Shown in pieces: positions 1 through 13,400 of a stretch of DNA of 64,000 nt (position 1 is the first letter of the stretch; every line of letters starts with the position of its first letter). Under the pieces are notes generated by a model. It saw only the letters and a list, made by a program, of their open reading frames with translations. It did not search any database and was not told the origin of the DNA. The translations under genes and the position numbers were made by a program. This stretch comes from Diploscapter coronatus (lineage: Eukaryota; Nematoda; Chromadorea; Rhabditida; Rhabditidae): positions 39,261,249 to 39,325,248 of the forward strand of contig OZ038423.1 of the NCBI GenBank assembly GCA_964036155.1. The letters run 5' to 3'.

Positions 1-3000
1 TGCGTCTAATTTTTGGAAGTATCGTCCAGGAAACTTGGTGCATGCGTATACATTTTCAATTGAGTTTGTGCATATGCAGATGGACTAAAAATACGCGCGA
101 CTTGGCTCGTAAAGCGAAAAGTGGTCAGAAGCTGAGAAAATATATTTGAAAGTCTGAAAAGTGACTTCCATCTAAGGAGTTGGTTTTGGAAAAAATAGCG
201 GGAAGGTGAAAAACGAGGAAAATAAGCCCAGAAAATTACGTTCATCAGTTCTTTTTTCTATAGTCTAGGGAACATTGTTGTGGACTGAATTGTTCGTAAT
301 TAGTCCAATTTTCTTTGTTTTCACATCTTTCTTCAAATACGTAATCTTAGGTTTGTTAGGTAAAATGTATATCAAACGTAGATTTCTAAAAGTAGCACGG
401 ATTTTGTAAATAGTACATTTTTCATACACTTTCGTAGGATGAAGTGATTTAGAAAAACTGATAGAATGGAGAATAAATGCATGGAAAACGAGTGTGCGAA
501 TCTGATGATGAAAGACAAAAAATGCGCCCAGTATTTTCTATGAAATCCCCCTTTTGAATAGACATAGATTTGTGCTGAGATAGTTGAATATTTTAAGGTC
601 AGACGATCGTTTTAGTATACAGAGCGAAAACGTTTATCTAAACTCCTAAATGCGTCACGGAACTTTGCACTGAAATCTCTAAACTGTATTTTTGAGAGTT
701 TTTGTTTAAAAATTATGAATAATCCCTTCACTGTGAGGTGGACTTTCGTAAAATTCTATATTTTTAAACAAAATTTCTGAGCGTTTCTAAATCTGAATAA
801 GGGAAGTTGGAACTTCGATTTGGAACCACAAAGAGATCAATCTCGATTTTAGTTAATTTCAATATTAATCAACCTGAATTCAGTTTACCACACATTTTCT
901 TTTCATCAAAATTTCACTATCTTTCAGAAAAAATATCGGGATCTTGAAAAATCTTGACCTACTAAATCTCGTATTGAGCTGTTCTTTTGACAGCATAAAA
1001 TGGCTATTCGAATGTATAGCATGTGACAAATGAAGGAGTGGAGAGAGGGCAAGAGATTTGGAGAAACAGACGCGCAGAGATAAATAAAGAAGCGGAAGAA
1101 ATAAGACATAGGGCACAGACCTCACAGCTGATCACACATGGAATCATAAAATCTATTTATCTGTGCCGTTTTAGAGCCGACCGATTTATTTTCATATTTC
1201 ATATCACGAAGCTTGGAAACCGTTTTTGGAAATCACTTATATTATTTTGGTAGACCTTTCTTTGAATTTACGAATCCCTGAAAACTTATTCGTTAAATGT
1301 CTATTTACTTCATTTTTATATCTTTTTAATGTTCGAATATTACTCCTCTTACAAATCATTGAATCAAAATCTTGGTGAATTTTTAGATTGTCTGAAACTA
1401 CTACATTCAAAAATTTCATTGAATTTTTACAGTTTACCACTTTACCGGACCTGACTCATTCGAATGCGAAATGCTGAATTAGCGACGATAGATATTCGGG
1501 TGTGATTGTTTCTGTTTCTAACTTGTTTTGTGATGAAAAGGCAGCGTTTTTTTTCCTATCGCCGAATGGTAGAATCGAAGAATGAATCAGCCGCATTTCT
1601 TTACTGGCGAAAAGACGGACCTATCGATGCCGTTTTCGATCATAACATTTTTTCTAAAAGGAGGGTAAAATTCGGAATTAATAGCGGAAATGAGTTGATT
1701 TGACGATATTTCGTTAACGGTTCATAAAACGCGAATTTTCTAATTTTATGGTCCATTATGAATGTTTTATTTTGCGAAAACAATGCTTTATCATTTTGAC
1801 AAATGAATCAGGCCTCATTCTCAACCCACTTAATTTTTAAGTTTCATTAAATTTTATGACGATTTCTATAAATTAATCGATGAAACCGAACAGTTTATTG
1901 TTTTAGGTAGGATTGAAAAATTTTGAATTTCAAAAAATCTATAATTTTGTGTTATATGATAGGCAAACAAAACCGATAGCAGACCCCTCCACATAGGGAA
2001 GAATGCTAGGAAAAAAAATTTCTTGATATTGACTTGTTTATGATAGAAGAGGAAATGATTTCGATGCTAAGTCACTCTGTCAAATGAGCCCCTTTCCCTA
2101 TGTTTTAACAGCCCTATGTCCTTGAATTCATATGAATCACACGGGATCGTTTACGTTCCTGTTTATTTTTCGCATCATGCAGCGGTTTATCATGATTTTC
2201 ACCTTTCTTAATTTTGCCAACTAGAAAATAGTCTTGATACGCTTCAGACAAACTTTTTATTCGATCGCAGATTCATCGATAAAGTCAACATTCCTTGTCT
2301 ACTAAACCATAAAAAACCCCACATGATAATCTTAGGTCTGTATTTTGAAGCGTATGATTTTATTGTTCTTCAAAATGTTTATTCTTCATGGATCTTTTTC
2401 AGGCTGTATTTTTCACGCTATCATTTTTACTTTTTTGAATAGTCTAACTGCCCAGAAACTAGTCTCGTCTGGATTCATCGGTATAGAATGGCAGTAGTGA
2501 AAGTCGACTTTTGTTGGATCTAGTTGTGGATTTGGATAAAAGTTGCACTTTAATCATACTTTATAGATGTTTTAGACGTGATTATTGAATGCATTATCTT
2601 TCGGTTTTTGTTGTTACAAATCATTGAATAGCATCGTAAAGCCTCATATGATTTGTACTTCTTTTTCGGAATATTTTTATTGCATATTTTGAGAATTTTC
2701 GCGTCTTTTCCTTTATATTTTGTTGCCGACACACTGAAAGCATTTACGATATCTTTTGTCGTTTTGTCAGTCAATGTGTCATATACATTCCGTCTTTTTC
2801 ATCGCTCCTCTCGTCTGTCTAGCTTTTTACTTTTTCTTCTTTCTGTTATTTTTACCGTTTTATCATTTCTCTCTGGTATCTTTAAATTTGAACTTTTTGT
2901 TTCTTCCTTGCGTCTATCTTCTGTACTAATATCACGCGGTAGATTTATTATTATGAACGAGTTATTAGTTTTGAAAAAAGATAAAATTTATCCTCGCTCC

Positions 3001-6000
3001 TTTTGAATGATTTATTATGGAAAAATCCAGACCAAAATTTTCCTAAGGAAATAAACTATCATCTGAAATAGAAATTTCAATGCGCTTTGAACGAAGCACT
3101 CATCTTCCAACGCATTCTTTGATTTTGAAATTTATAGCCAAAAAACGAGCCTAGATTTGGCGGCGAAATAGCGCGATTTAGAGATGAAGAAAACGTGAGG
3201 ATGGAAATGAAAATAGAACGTGAATTTGAGAGGGCAAATGATGAAGAGAGGAGCATTCGGGAAAAATAGTTTACTTTTGGAGAGAACGACCGATGTGTTC
3301 CGTCTTTTGTCTGGGGTCGTTGAGTCGCTGTTCAGAGTGTTTAGAGCTATGATTTATTTGCCGATTTGTCAATTTACCGATTTCTAGTGATTTAATGACT
3401 GTCTTATCTATTTTTCATGGGACTTTTTCTCCGCCTCCGGAATTTCTTATTTTTTTTCTTCATCAAAATGCGTCCATACCCTTCATCTTTGGAGAAAAAT
3501 CGTTTCTCATGGTTTTCTGAGAATCTAAAATTGATTATAAACCTTTAGGTCCCAAATTTTGTTTTATTTGTATTTGCCTGTCTTTTCCCCACAAATAAAC
3601 TTCCCTAATCACAAAATAATTACTCTCTGACTCTCTAATTCCGCAATTTTCCTGATCGCTTTCACTTTCCTCACTCTTTCCTTGCTATCTATTCGTGACC
3701 ACCCATCTCTAAAATATTCGATAGTTTTTTCTCAGGAATATTTTATCGCTAAGCTCCTTGATTTCGGGTGAATTACTGATAAACTATGCATTTTTGGTGT
3801 GGTTTTATTGTCTCTTCTGAACGACGCATAGTTCTTTTTTATCAGGCTTTCGTTCAATCGAACTGAAATAATCAGAAAATCTCTTGCTCTATGATGGAGA
3901 ATAAGGTCAGAAAAGTCGTTTTAAATAGTTTCTTGCCATAATTTTTATGTATAGTTTGTTTTACGGAACCGACCTGACATTTTCAGCGATCGTAAATAAT
4001 CCCGAGTACGACATGACAGACTTTCCAATCATTTCAATCGCAAAAAAACAATCTTTTATCATTTGCTCGAGTGCGAAGTTTGCGTCTCGTGAAAATGCCC
4101 TGATTATTGTTTAGACGTAAAATCGTGACTTTGACATGTAACGATTTCTAGGTTGAAATGAACTTTCGAGTTCAATACGTGCTCAATTTTCAATAATCCG
4201 CTCTCGAATTTGCATCATCGTAATTGGGGATTTGATCTTTGAGACAAGAAATCTCGGTTTAGAATTGATTTTTAGAAGGTTTTCAGATAATCGTTGCTGA
4301 TCCTTTTACCGACCCAATTTTAATTGAGGTATTAAAATTGTACAAAAACTTATTTCTTGAACAGAAACGTTTTGTCGAAAATCTGACAGAGGTTTTGAAG
4401 TCAGAAAGCCAAACAAAGGGCGCGTGTCATCTCGATTTGTACGAATTCATTGATTAGTCGAAAAAGACAAAACAATGAGAAAACGTAATCAGCAACCACA
4501 AAACAACGCTGTTCAAATAAGGAAGCGGTGGTGTTGAGGAGGGATTATTTGAAAAGAAGACAAGTAGCGAGTAACGTAACGCTATTCTCACGTTTGTCAA
4601 CTTTGTAAACTAGCACTCGAGTTTCTTTGTTGATTTTCTGCGACTTTTACTACTTGTGTGCAAAAATCGCAGATTTTTGTCTTTACAAATTTTCTTCAAA
4701 AATTCTAGGATTTTAATCTTTTCAAAAACAGTATGGTGATCGGAAAATCATAACTAGCCCTTTTTGGAAGGAAAAATTCTGAAATTTCTTCTAAAATTGA
4801 GGACTTCTAGATTTTTTCCAAAATAAATAAGCAATGAAAAATCATAACTTGCTGCTCGGCTTTTTGCAAGATTTATTGGAAAGTGATCATCCAAGGAAGC
4901 AAAACACTGCACCACTTGTCCATTCGATCGCAAAATTCGGACATTTTCGAAAACTCTCGTCGAATTTTGAAGAATAGGCGACGAAAACTGGTCGATATAT
5001 CTTTTTCCAGAAGGTTCGTTATTATTTTCTTTTCCTCTCATTCTGTAGTTACCTTTCTCGTCTTTTCTTGTTCTTTCCATTTCGCTCATTTCACTGCAAT
5101 TCGCAAATTCAGTCTCGAGGTCGTTTCGATTTTGATTCGTATCACAATTGATCGCACCTTGTTTCCCATCGAGAAGTGTTCTAGAAAATCTCGTCAATCG
5201 GGTCTATTTTTGAGAAATCCCAAAATAATTGCGGTTTTTTTTTTTAAAATGTAATCATCATTTTTGTTCTCCCCCCAAAATGTCCTGATTTCTACGTAAT
5301 CTTTACTTCTAATTGAAAAGGTGATCTTCGTTTGCCATTTTCATCTTTATTCTTAAAAAACATGTTTTTATTGCGTAATCACAATTTTACTTGATCAGAA
5401 AGGTGATCTTCGTTTTCTTCTAGTCGAAATTCCATTTTTAGACACTCATCATCTTTCTCTTATCACACTGATAGGTAATCGATGTTTTGCTATCTGCAAA
5501 GTGCATATTATCCCTATTTTCGTCTTCCAGCAAATATCATGTTTTGAGAGTTTCTAGAAATGGCGAATCAGTGTGTTTTCCTTCGTCTGCATTAGTGAGA
5601 TCCCAGCGTTTCTTCATTTCTGCCTAATCTTAATGCATTCGAAATTAGACACTATCTTCTTTTCCCAAAGCACCTCTTTGCCTTTCAACATTCAAACATC
5701 CGGATAAACATGGATCAACGTTAGTAAAAAGCCGGGATCAAAAGTTTGCCACTTTGTCTCGAGTCTTTTATCTCGGTCTCAAATTCTTTCCACGCGAGGA
5801 TTTTATCATGCATTTCTAAGTTGGTAAAATCATGTCGTTCTCTAGATTTCAAGACTAAAATTTCGGTTCACTATTTCATGCATAAGTTTGACAACTTGTT
5901 GAAATATCTTTGAACGAAAGAATTTTAGTGTTCTATTTTGCCAGAGATCAAAATGACTACTATTCTTAATCTATGCATGAAACGCACCTCATCTATGTTT

Positions 6001-7473
6001 AGTGAATGGGGGAGTAGAATAAGAGAATAGGAGGTCGATCCACTGGGTTCAACAAATCATGCATTTGTGGTCTGCTGAGTCAAACTTGAGTTAAATATCC
6101 CTTGAGCACAATAATCTATACTAAGCATCCGATGATATATTTTTTTTTTTGAATATTAGCTCTTTGTGAACAATTTTTGAATTTTCGTCTAAACAGCGAA
6201 GATTTGTTGCCTGAGAATGGCGATTTTTGGATGCTGAAATTGTTCATTTCATCCTTGGTAGTTTTTTGCAGAATTCCGTAGCACTATCATCAAAAGGTCA
6301 AGTACGATTATCATTGCTTTCTTGCAAAGAGTATAAAAATCTTCGTACGAAAGCACTTTTTGCTCTAAACTCGAATATTTTCCACTCTTTTGCTCGATTT
6401 TTCATGTTTGCCCAAAAATGTACCTGCCTATTTTCTTATTCCACTCGAGAACAAGCAATAAATTGTCTGGTGCGTGTGATCACTTTCCAGATGATTCCAA
6501 ATTTTCAAAAGTTGCACCTTTTCTAGGTTTATCTTTACCGAAATAGTTATATCTCATCTGTAACTTTATGATCTTCATCATGGAATGAGAAAATTTCTAG
6601 AATAGTTCAGTTTACTTTCAGAAAATCATCCTTTTCCATTCTAACCTTTGTTTGATGGTGTAGTTTGTTACTGAATTTTTTGTGCTCAATGTTTTCAAGA
6701 ACATTCCGCGCGTTTATAAACTCCAAGTGACCTTTGTATTCTGAGCTAGGACGTTCATTTCTGGAATTTATTTTCAAACATTCACGAAATTTTAAAATTT
6801 TCGACATTCTACAAAGCGATTTTATATCCATTAGGAACTCTGACGAAGCTAATAAAAATGGCCAAAAAAATCTTTAAAAATTATTTTTATCTCGATTTTC
6901 ATCATTTTGTCCATTCGATATTAGACACTTTGATAAAAAAAGAGTTAAATTTTTCTTTTTTGGCATTTTCAGTATACTACAAGTCACATTTATGTCTGCT
7001 CTTTAGCTCTATTTACATCCATATAGCTTCGATAATTTTATATTTCTCACTACACTTTACCGGGAATACCAATAAATAAAATCGCAGAAATGTTTTTTTC
7101 CCGTTATATGAAATTTCAGTAGTTTTTCCCAGCAAATTTATAGCTTTGATAGGACCATTTAATGTGATCGGTGATAAGAAATAAGCAGTCGTCGGGCTGA
7201 AGTGTGGGTGATAAAATTTCAAATTGATATGCCCGGGTCACAAATCGCGAATTTCACTCTCCTTTCTCCTTGCTCTAAATTTTATAATTTATTTTCGAGT
7301 CATCTGATTTCTCATTTTCCCTCAAAAATTTATCCATTTCATTTTTTTATCGTTCTTTCACTTATTTCACTTTACAGACGCATTTCTTTTTTGTTTACGG
7401 TATAAAAATTCGCGTTTTCGTTTTTTGTATTGAACCTTCTCATTTTTTTATTTCAGGAAAGAAGTACACCAGA
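1..7473. other. AT-rich stretch without a supportable gene
   Basis: No exon chain with conserved protein character could be built on either strand. Open frames here are T-rich or purine-rich low-complexity shadows. The region is the 5' flank, and perhaps part of the leader introns, of the PTR gene starting at 7474. Visible structure is limited to a cluster of four CATGCAT/ATGCATG motifs at 5808-6064 and purine-rich tracts near 1030-1110 and 3180-3260. A splice-acceptor-like TTTCAG ends at 7456, just before the PTR start codon. Confidence 0.5.
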
Positions 7474-10400
7474 ATGGAAGAAGGAACGTCACTAGTCAAT
7501 AGCGGAGAGCATCGTCGTCATGCTTCTGAGTCCGCCGACGACGTGGCGACGTCATCCGGACTCTCGACGCGAAACGACGTCGATGATTCAGAAGCTCAGC
7601 TGGAGACAACGAAAACGGGCAATGCTCCTAGTTCGCATTCACAGAATCGAGTATTCTTGCCAGGTACAGTAAATTTTTCCTTGTAAAAATAGGAAAAATG
7701 TTTTTTGGAAAAACTCATCAATTTTGTAGAGAAAATAGCTATGATAAGCGGCTAGACGTATTCTGATTCTGTCTTTATATGAATTTCTGTTTTGATTCCG
7801 AAATTTTTGCAAACTGAGAATCAATTCAGGATTTTCAATCTCAACTCTGTCCCTCTCTAGGTGCTAATAAAAGAAAAAGCCTTCGATTTTTCGAATAATC
7901 TTTGAGCAAATTTCATAATGATCCAAAGTACAACCCTTTCCTCGAATGCGCACCATTTGTGAGCTTTATTTTATTATAATTCTTTCGAAACAGCACACCT
8001 TTGACAGACAACTTTTTACTTGCATCTTTTCCTGAAAATCCTGTCACACGAGTGTAGTCTGCCTCGATCAAAGTACTTTCTGCTGATTTCTATCAAAGTT
8101 ATCACTTTCAACCTCCTTAACTATAAGATGCTATTTTGAAAAGTGTCCAAATATGTAAATCCCCCGTATTAAAAGTGCTAAACCATGCGAGAGAGCGCGG
8201 CTTTTGAAGCAAAATTATAAATTAAAGCTATTCCAGCCTGTTTACGACCTGTATCTTTTATCATTAGAAGAGAGATTTTCGGATAGCTTTTTCGAAAGAC
8301 GATTATCTAAAGCCGCACAAATTACGTGTTTTTGATTATTCCAAACGAACAAACGTATTGACATTTTTTCGAACGCGAGAACAAATTTCTCATTTCATCA
8401 GCATAAATTTGTTGAAAAAATTATTTATTTTGCATTTTAAAGGCGGAATTCCATGTTTGAAAAGTTACTGTAATTTTATATGAAGAAACTTGTTTCTCGA
8501 CTTTTGTTAATTCGGAAATTTTTTGAAGCACATGAGAGCTAAAGCGAGTTTGCGTATTCACTCTTCTTTATGTAGAGACCGCCAGCCATTTTGTCAAATT
8601 CACTCTGGCATTATGTTTTCTACATTTTTCAGGGTCTGAGGTGCCCCTCTAAACATCCCCACCGAAAAAACCGCGAAAAAATACGTTACTGATAAAAAAT
8701 TTGATAAAATTTAACGCGAAAAATCGGGAAAATCGCTCCTTTTCGTGGACAAAGGAAAGGGGCGTGGTTTATCTGCAAAAGACACTATGCCGCTCGCTCC
8801 CCCCTTTCTTTCTCTGCCTTTAGGGATCTTTTTCTCTGCACTCTCTTTCATTTCAGCATTGGCTTCTTTTATATTTTCGCGGATTATCAGGATCTCAGCT
8901 CGGCGCCGCAGGATTTTTCTGATTTTTTCACTGAAGATAGACAATTGACCAACTAATCAAAATATCAAATAAAAACACATGTGCCTTTAAAAATATGACT
9001 AGGGCAGTCCAAATTAGTAAAGACAAAAAAATGGTCATTTTGAAATTAATTTTAAAAATATTTTCTGATAAAATTTCGTTTTTTTCTTTCGAGTAGCATA
9101 ATTAGGGAGTGTCAAATTTTATTTTAGTCAAGTTTTCAGACGATTTTACCGATCCCTTGTAAAGATACAGTACCCCAAAGGCGAGCATCTATTATTGCCT
9201 CGGGAAAAGTTTGGCGCCGCAGGATTTTTCTAATTTTTACATATTTTGTAGATATCAACTAGGTGTACCGATTCATCAAAAAAAATTAAATGTGCCTTTT
9301 TTATAACTCGAAATATTAGCATTGTCGTAATTTGACGCGCATTTGCGGACTTATTTCGCATCCAACCAATAAACCGATATCACCACGTGAAAGAGCGGTA
9401 TCGAATTGTATAATAGGTACCGATCAATTATTAAAAATAAAAGTAAAACAAAAAATATTTGCGATAATCGAAAGGGTTATCAACTATGGACACTTTTGAA
9501 TCCAGTGAAAGGGGCGGGGCTTGGCGGTCCCTATCTTTATGACAAATTTTTGAAACTTACCAAAGTTATAGTATTTTTTAATTTGAAACTTTTCAGGGTC
9601 AAAAATGTCGGAGTTCCTTGCGAACCTGCGAGGATTCTCGCTGTCCGGCCTGTTCTGCCTGTGGGGCGAATTCATCGGCCGGTGGCCCGCCGCGTTTTTG
9701 ATCGCATCAGCCATCATGATCTGCTTATCAGGTTTTTTAAATCGATATTTTTCAAGTTCATACTTTTTTAGAAAAATGATATTGATCAAATTTTGATCTT
9801 GGAAAAAGTTTATCAACTTCAAAGTGTATAGTTTACGGAAAAAATGGCATGATTAAATTTTACCATGAAACTTATTCCTTGAAAACTAAAAATGACTTGT
9901 GATTTATGATTTGAACAGATGGCTAAAACACTACGATAGCGTGAATTTTCAGTGATAGATTATTCATTTTTTGCTATTTTCAGGAGGAATGCACGGTTTG
10001 AAGCTCAAGGACAACGTTCGCGATGGGTACACTGCGAGGAACTCGCGATCTAGGTTGGAATCCACCATCTACAGGGAATTTCTCGGATCGGAAGGTGAAT
10101 TTTTAAAATTCCATTTAGATTAAAAATTGGCCAATGGGCTTGTCTTAGCTAAAAACTTTCCTATTTTTGACTATATGATGAAACGCATCCAGAAACTTTT
10201 TAATTTCAAGATATTGCTCAGAATTCAATACAGCATTGGAAATCAAATGTTTAATATTCGTTTTGAGAGCGAAGTGAAGCGTATTTTAACAATTAAAAAA
10301 TGATTTCCAGGCGATCCGGTAATGACGACAGTGCTGATGTTGGCGAAGGACAATGGCTCAATGCACCGGCTGGACTACCTGGCAGATGCCGTGCAGCAGC

Positions 10401-13400
10401 TCGTTCATCTCAGCAACAACCTGTCAGTCACTGTCGATGCACACACCGTCGGCTACAGAAGGTTTTGCGGACATTATTGCGACTCCAATCTACCCCTTCT
10501 ATATTTCTATGTAAGTTGATTTTGTTCTTCAGATCTTTGAGAAGGTGTTCAAAAATGACAACAACATATTGCATTTTTGTCAGGATTGTGCCTAATTATG
10601 GAAAGGTTGAAGCATATCAGAAAGAAATGGTGGAAATAAGCTTAGAACTTGGCTAGAAACTTTCAGTTTTTGACAAAAGTATGACACGATTAGGAAATAT
10701 TCGCGCATGGAAAAATTATCATATATTCCGAAATTGCTGTATAATTATAGTAATCCTGAAACTTATTTTCCAAATTTGTAATGTCACTTTTTCCAGCAAG
10801 CTCTAACCGACAAAACGCACAACCCAGTGGCTCCGTTCAGAGTGAATTACCCGATTGCACATTTGAAAGGCAACGATTTGCACCTCGAAAGAAATCTGTT
10901 CGGAGTGAGGACTGGCAGCAAGTCTAATATCACTAACATCGAATATGTCGAGGTGAGAATTTTTCTAAAATTTCGAAAAAAAAACCCAATTCAATGCTAT
11001 AATTATTTTGCGCTTCGAAAAGTACCTTAAACCCGATGAAAAAGAACTCCAATTTAAATAGTTGCACTATTTATCGTATGGAGTGCTTATTCATTGGATC
11101 TTAGAGGCTCTTCCGAGTTACTCATGTTTTTCATCATTTGTAGAATGAAACCCGAGTTATAGAGCAAAAACATTGAAGACTAATTAGTGCACTTACGATA
11201 AAAGAATTTACGATTTCTTTGAAACTTATGCAATTAATTTTTCAAAATTTCAGTTGGTTTCCGCCTCTTTCCTTGCTGAGGTGAAGACCCGCGAAGACAT
11301 GGACAAACAGGGCGCGTGGGAGTTGGCCGTGTTCGACTACTGCAGGGAATACTCGCAGAATCCCGACAATAAAATGGAGTTGCTTGTGAGAAAATTAGAC
11401 TTTTTTCATGAAAACTACTGCAGAGTCCAAAACTTGGGATCGTCGAATATTACAGAGAATCTGCTTTAAGCGAGACTCCTTTTCTAACATTGAAAAGTAA
11501 CTGCTCCGCTTTGCATTTTTCAGATTACAAACTCTAGTATATAAATGACTTGAAAATATATTCTCTTTCATTTTTTCAAACTAATTTCGACACTTTATGC
11601 TGATTTTCAAATTTTCAGGTGCTTGGCGCTGAAATCGTGGACACCGAAATGAACAAGGACTCGAGACGAATGATACCGTATTTTATTGTCGGTACGATTC
11701 TTCTTCATTTTTATTGATAGTCTATCGACTCGGAACCAAATGCGTCTTTTTGAAGCATATTTGAAATTTTAATGTTTTTGAAGATTTTATAAATGCTCAC
11801 ATTGAGTAACGCTCAATGAACAGCTTTCGACTTATAAACATTCTTTGAAACATAACTGGACACTTATCCCTTTTCTCAATTTCAGGCTTCACGTTTATGC
11901 TGGGATTCGTGTTCACTTCGGTCGGTCTATCAGCCTACTACTATTCTTCGTTCACCTACCGTATTCTGGTATGCTTTCCCTTCTAAAAATCATTTACTGA
12001 CTGACTTTACACTGCGACAAATAGTCAAATGAACTGACACCTCGACTTTTTATCCTCAGTGAAAAGTTTCGATAAATAAAGGGAGTCAGAAGTCATATTT
12101 GATAGAACTCGTTCCCAAATTTATGAACAAGAAATAAGATCAATTCTAAAGCTTATGATCTCCATTTATTGGGTGACTTTCACAGTGAAGACTAAAATGC
12201 TATTTTAAAGCAATCTTCGTTTTAGATAGTCTCAGCGACGTGCACCCTGATTCCGTGCCTGGCAATAACGACCACCCTGGGCCTGTCAACTCTGGTCGGC
12301 AACAGAACCAACTCGCTAATGCTTATAATGCCATTTTTGATTATGGGCATCGGTAGGTCAATTTCTTTCTCCTTAGCGCTTTTGAATGTCTCAAAATTTG
12401 TATCCTGTCTTAAGAATCATTGAAATTTTTATTACGATTATCAACTATATTCAAGAACGAGAAAAAATCATATCAAAGTTAGGAAAATTGCTAAACGTTC
12501 CTTTCTTAATGAAATGGATATTTTTTCTGAAATTTCCCTCGAAACTAGAACAATTATGTTTCAACTTACCGATATAATGATAGAATATTTTTAGCATTTA
12601 TTCTTCTCAGTACCTTTTGATTAAAAAAAGTTCATCTTTCAGGTGTAAATGACGCGTTCCTAGCAGTGCACGGTTGGATGCGGGAAGCAAGAAGACGAAC
12701 GGAGGCGGAACGACTCGGGAGGATCCTCGAGGACGTGGGCCCTTCAATCACGACCACCACCTTCACCAATGTCATCGCTTTCCTCATCGGGTGCTTCGGA
12801 CCTACTGAAGGTTAGGGTTTTGTTTAATTTTTAAAGATAACTACGCGAAATTACATTGTCGACTCCCAATTAATTTTGAGAGACTTTCGCATCTTTTTTG
12901 AAAAATAACAATGATTTTTTGAAGTGAGTAACTTCTTGAAGTCAAACTGAGGTCTTTAGACGATTTTTGAGATTACGCGACGTTTTAAACCTATTTAAAA
13001 GATTTTCTGTGAACTTTTTAAAAATGTTACTCTATTCATCTACGAGTCAACATGGTTCCGACTTTCAAAATATGAATCATTTTGAAGTATTTCTAAAATT
13101 AACTCTTTCAGAAATTTCGATTTTCTGTCTCGGATGCGCGATGGCTCTGAGTTTCTCGTACATCTACACTATCACGCTGCTCTGCCCAATTCTGAGTTAT
13201 TGCGCCCACGATTGGAAAAAGCGCACCCGACCCAATTGCATGCAGACTAATGTGGGTATTGTTCACTAGTTTCTCAAAATGATCAATTTTTTCGTCACTT
13301 TTTGGAACTCTTTTTGAATTCTTATGAAATAATTTTCCATCCAAAAATTCAATATTTTTCTTTCGAAGTTTAGAACTTTATAGGGAATTTTCAGATCCAA

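Noticed and set aside
2653..3006. 117-codon hydrophobic frame on the + strand
   Set aside because: Composition is explained by T-rich DNA (Phe/Leu/Ser). No splice or start context, and no recognisable domain.
4754..5254. Overlapping 147-codon (-) and 123-codon (+) frames
   Set aside because: They overlap on opposite strands in low-complexity purine/pyrimidine-biased DNA. Neither resembles a known protein nor links to further exons.
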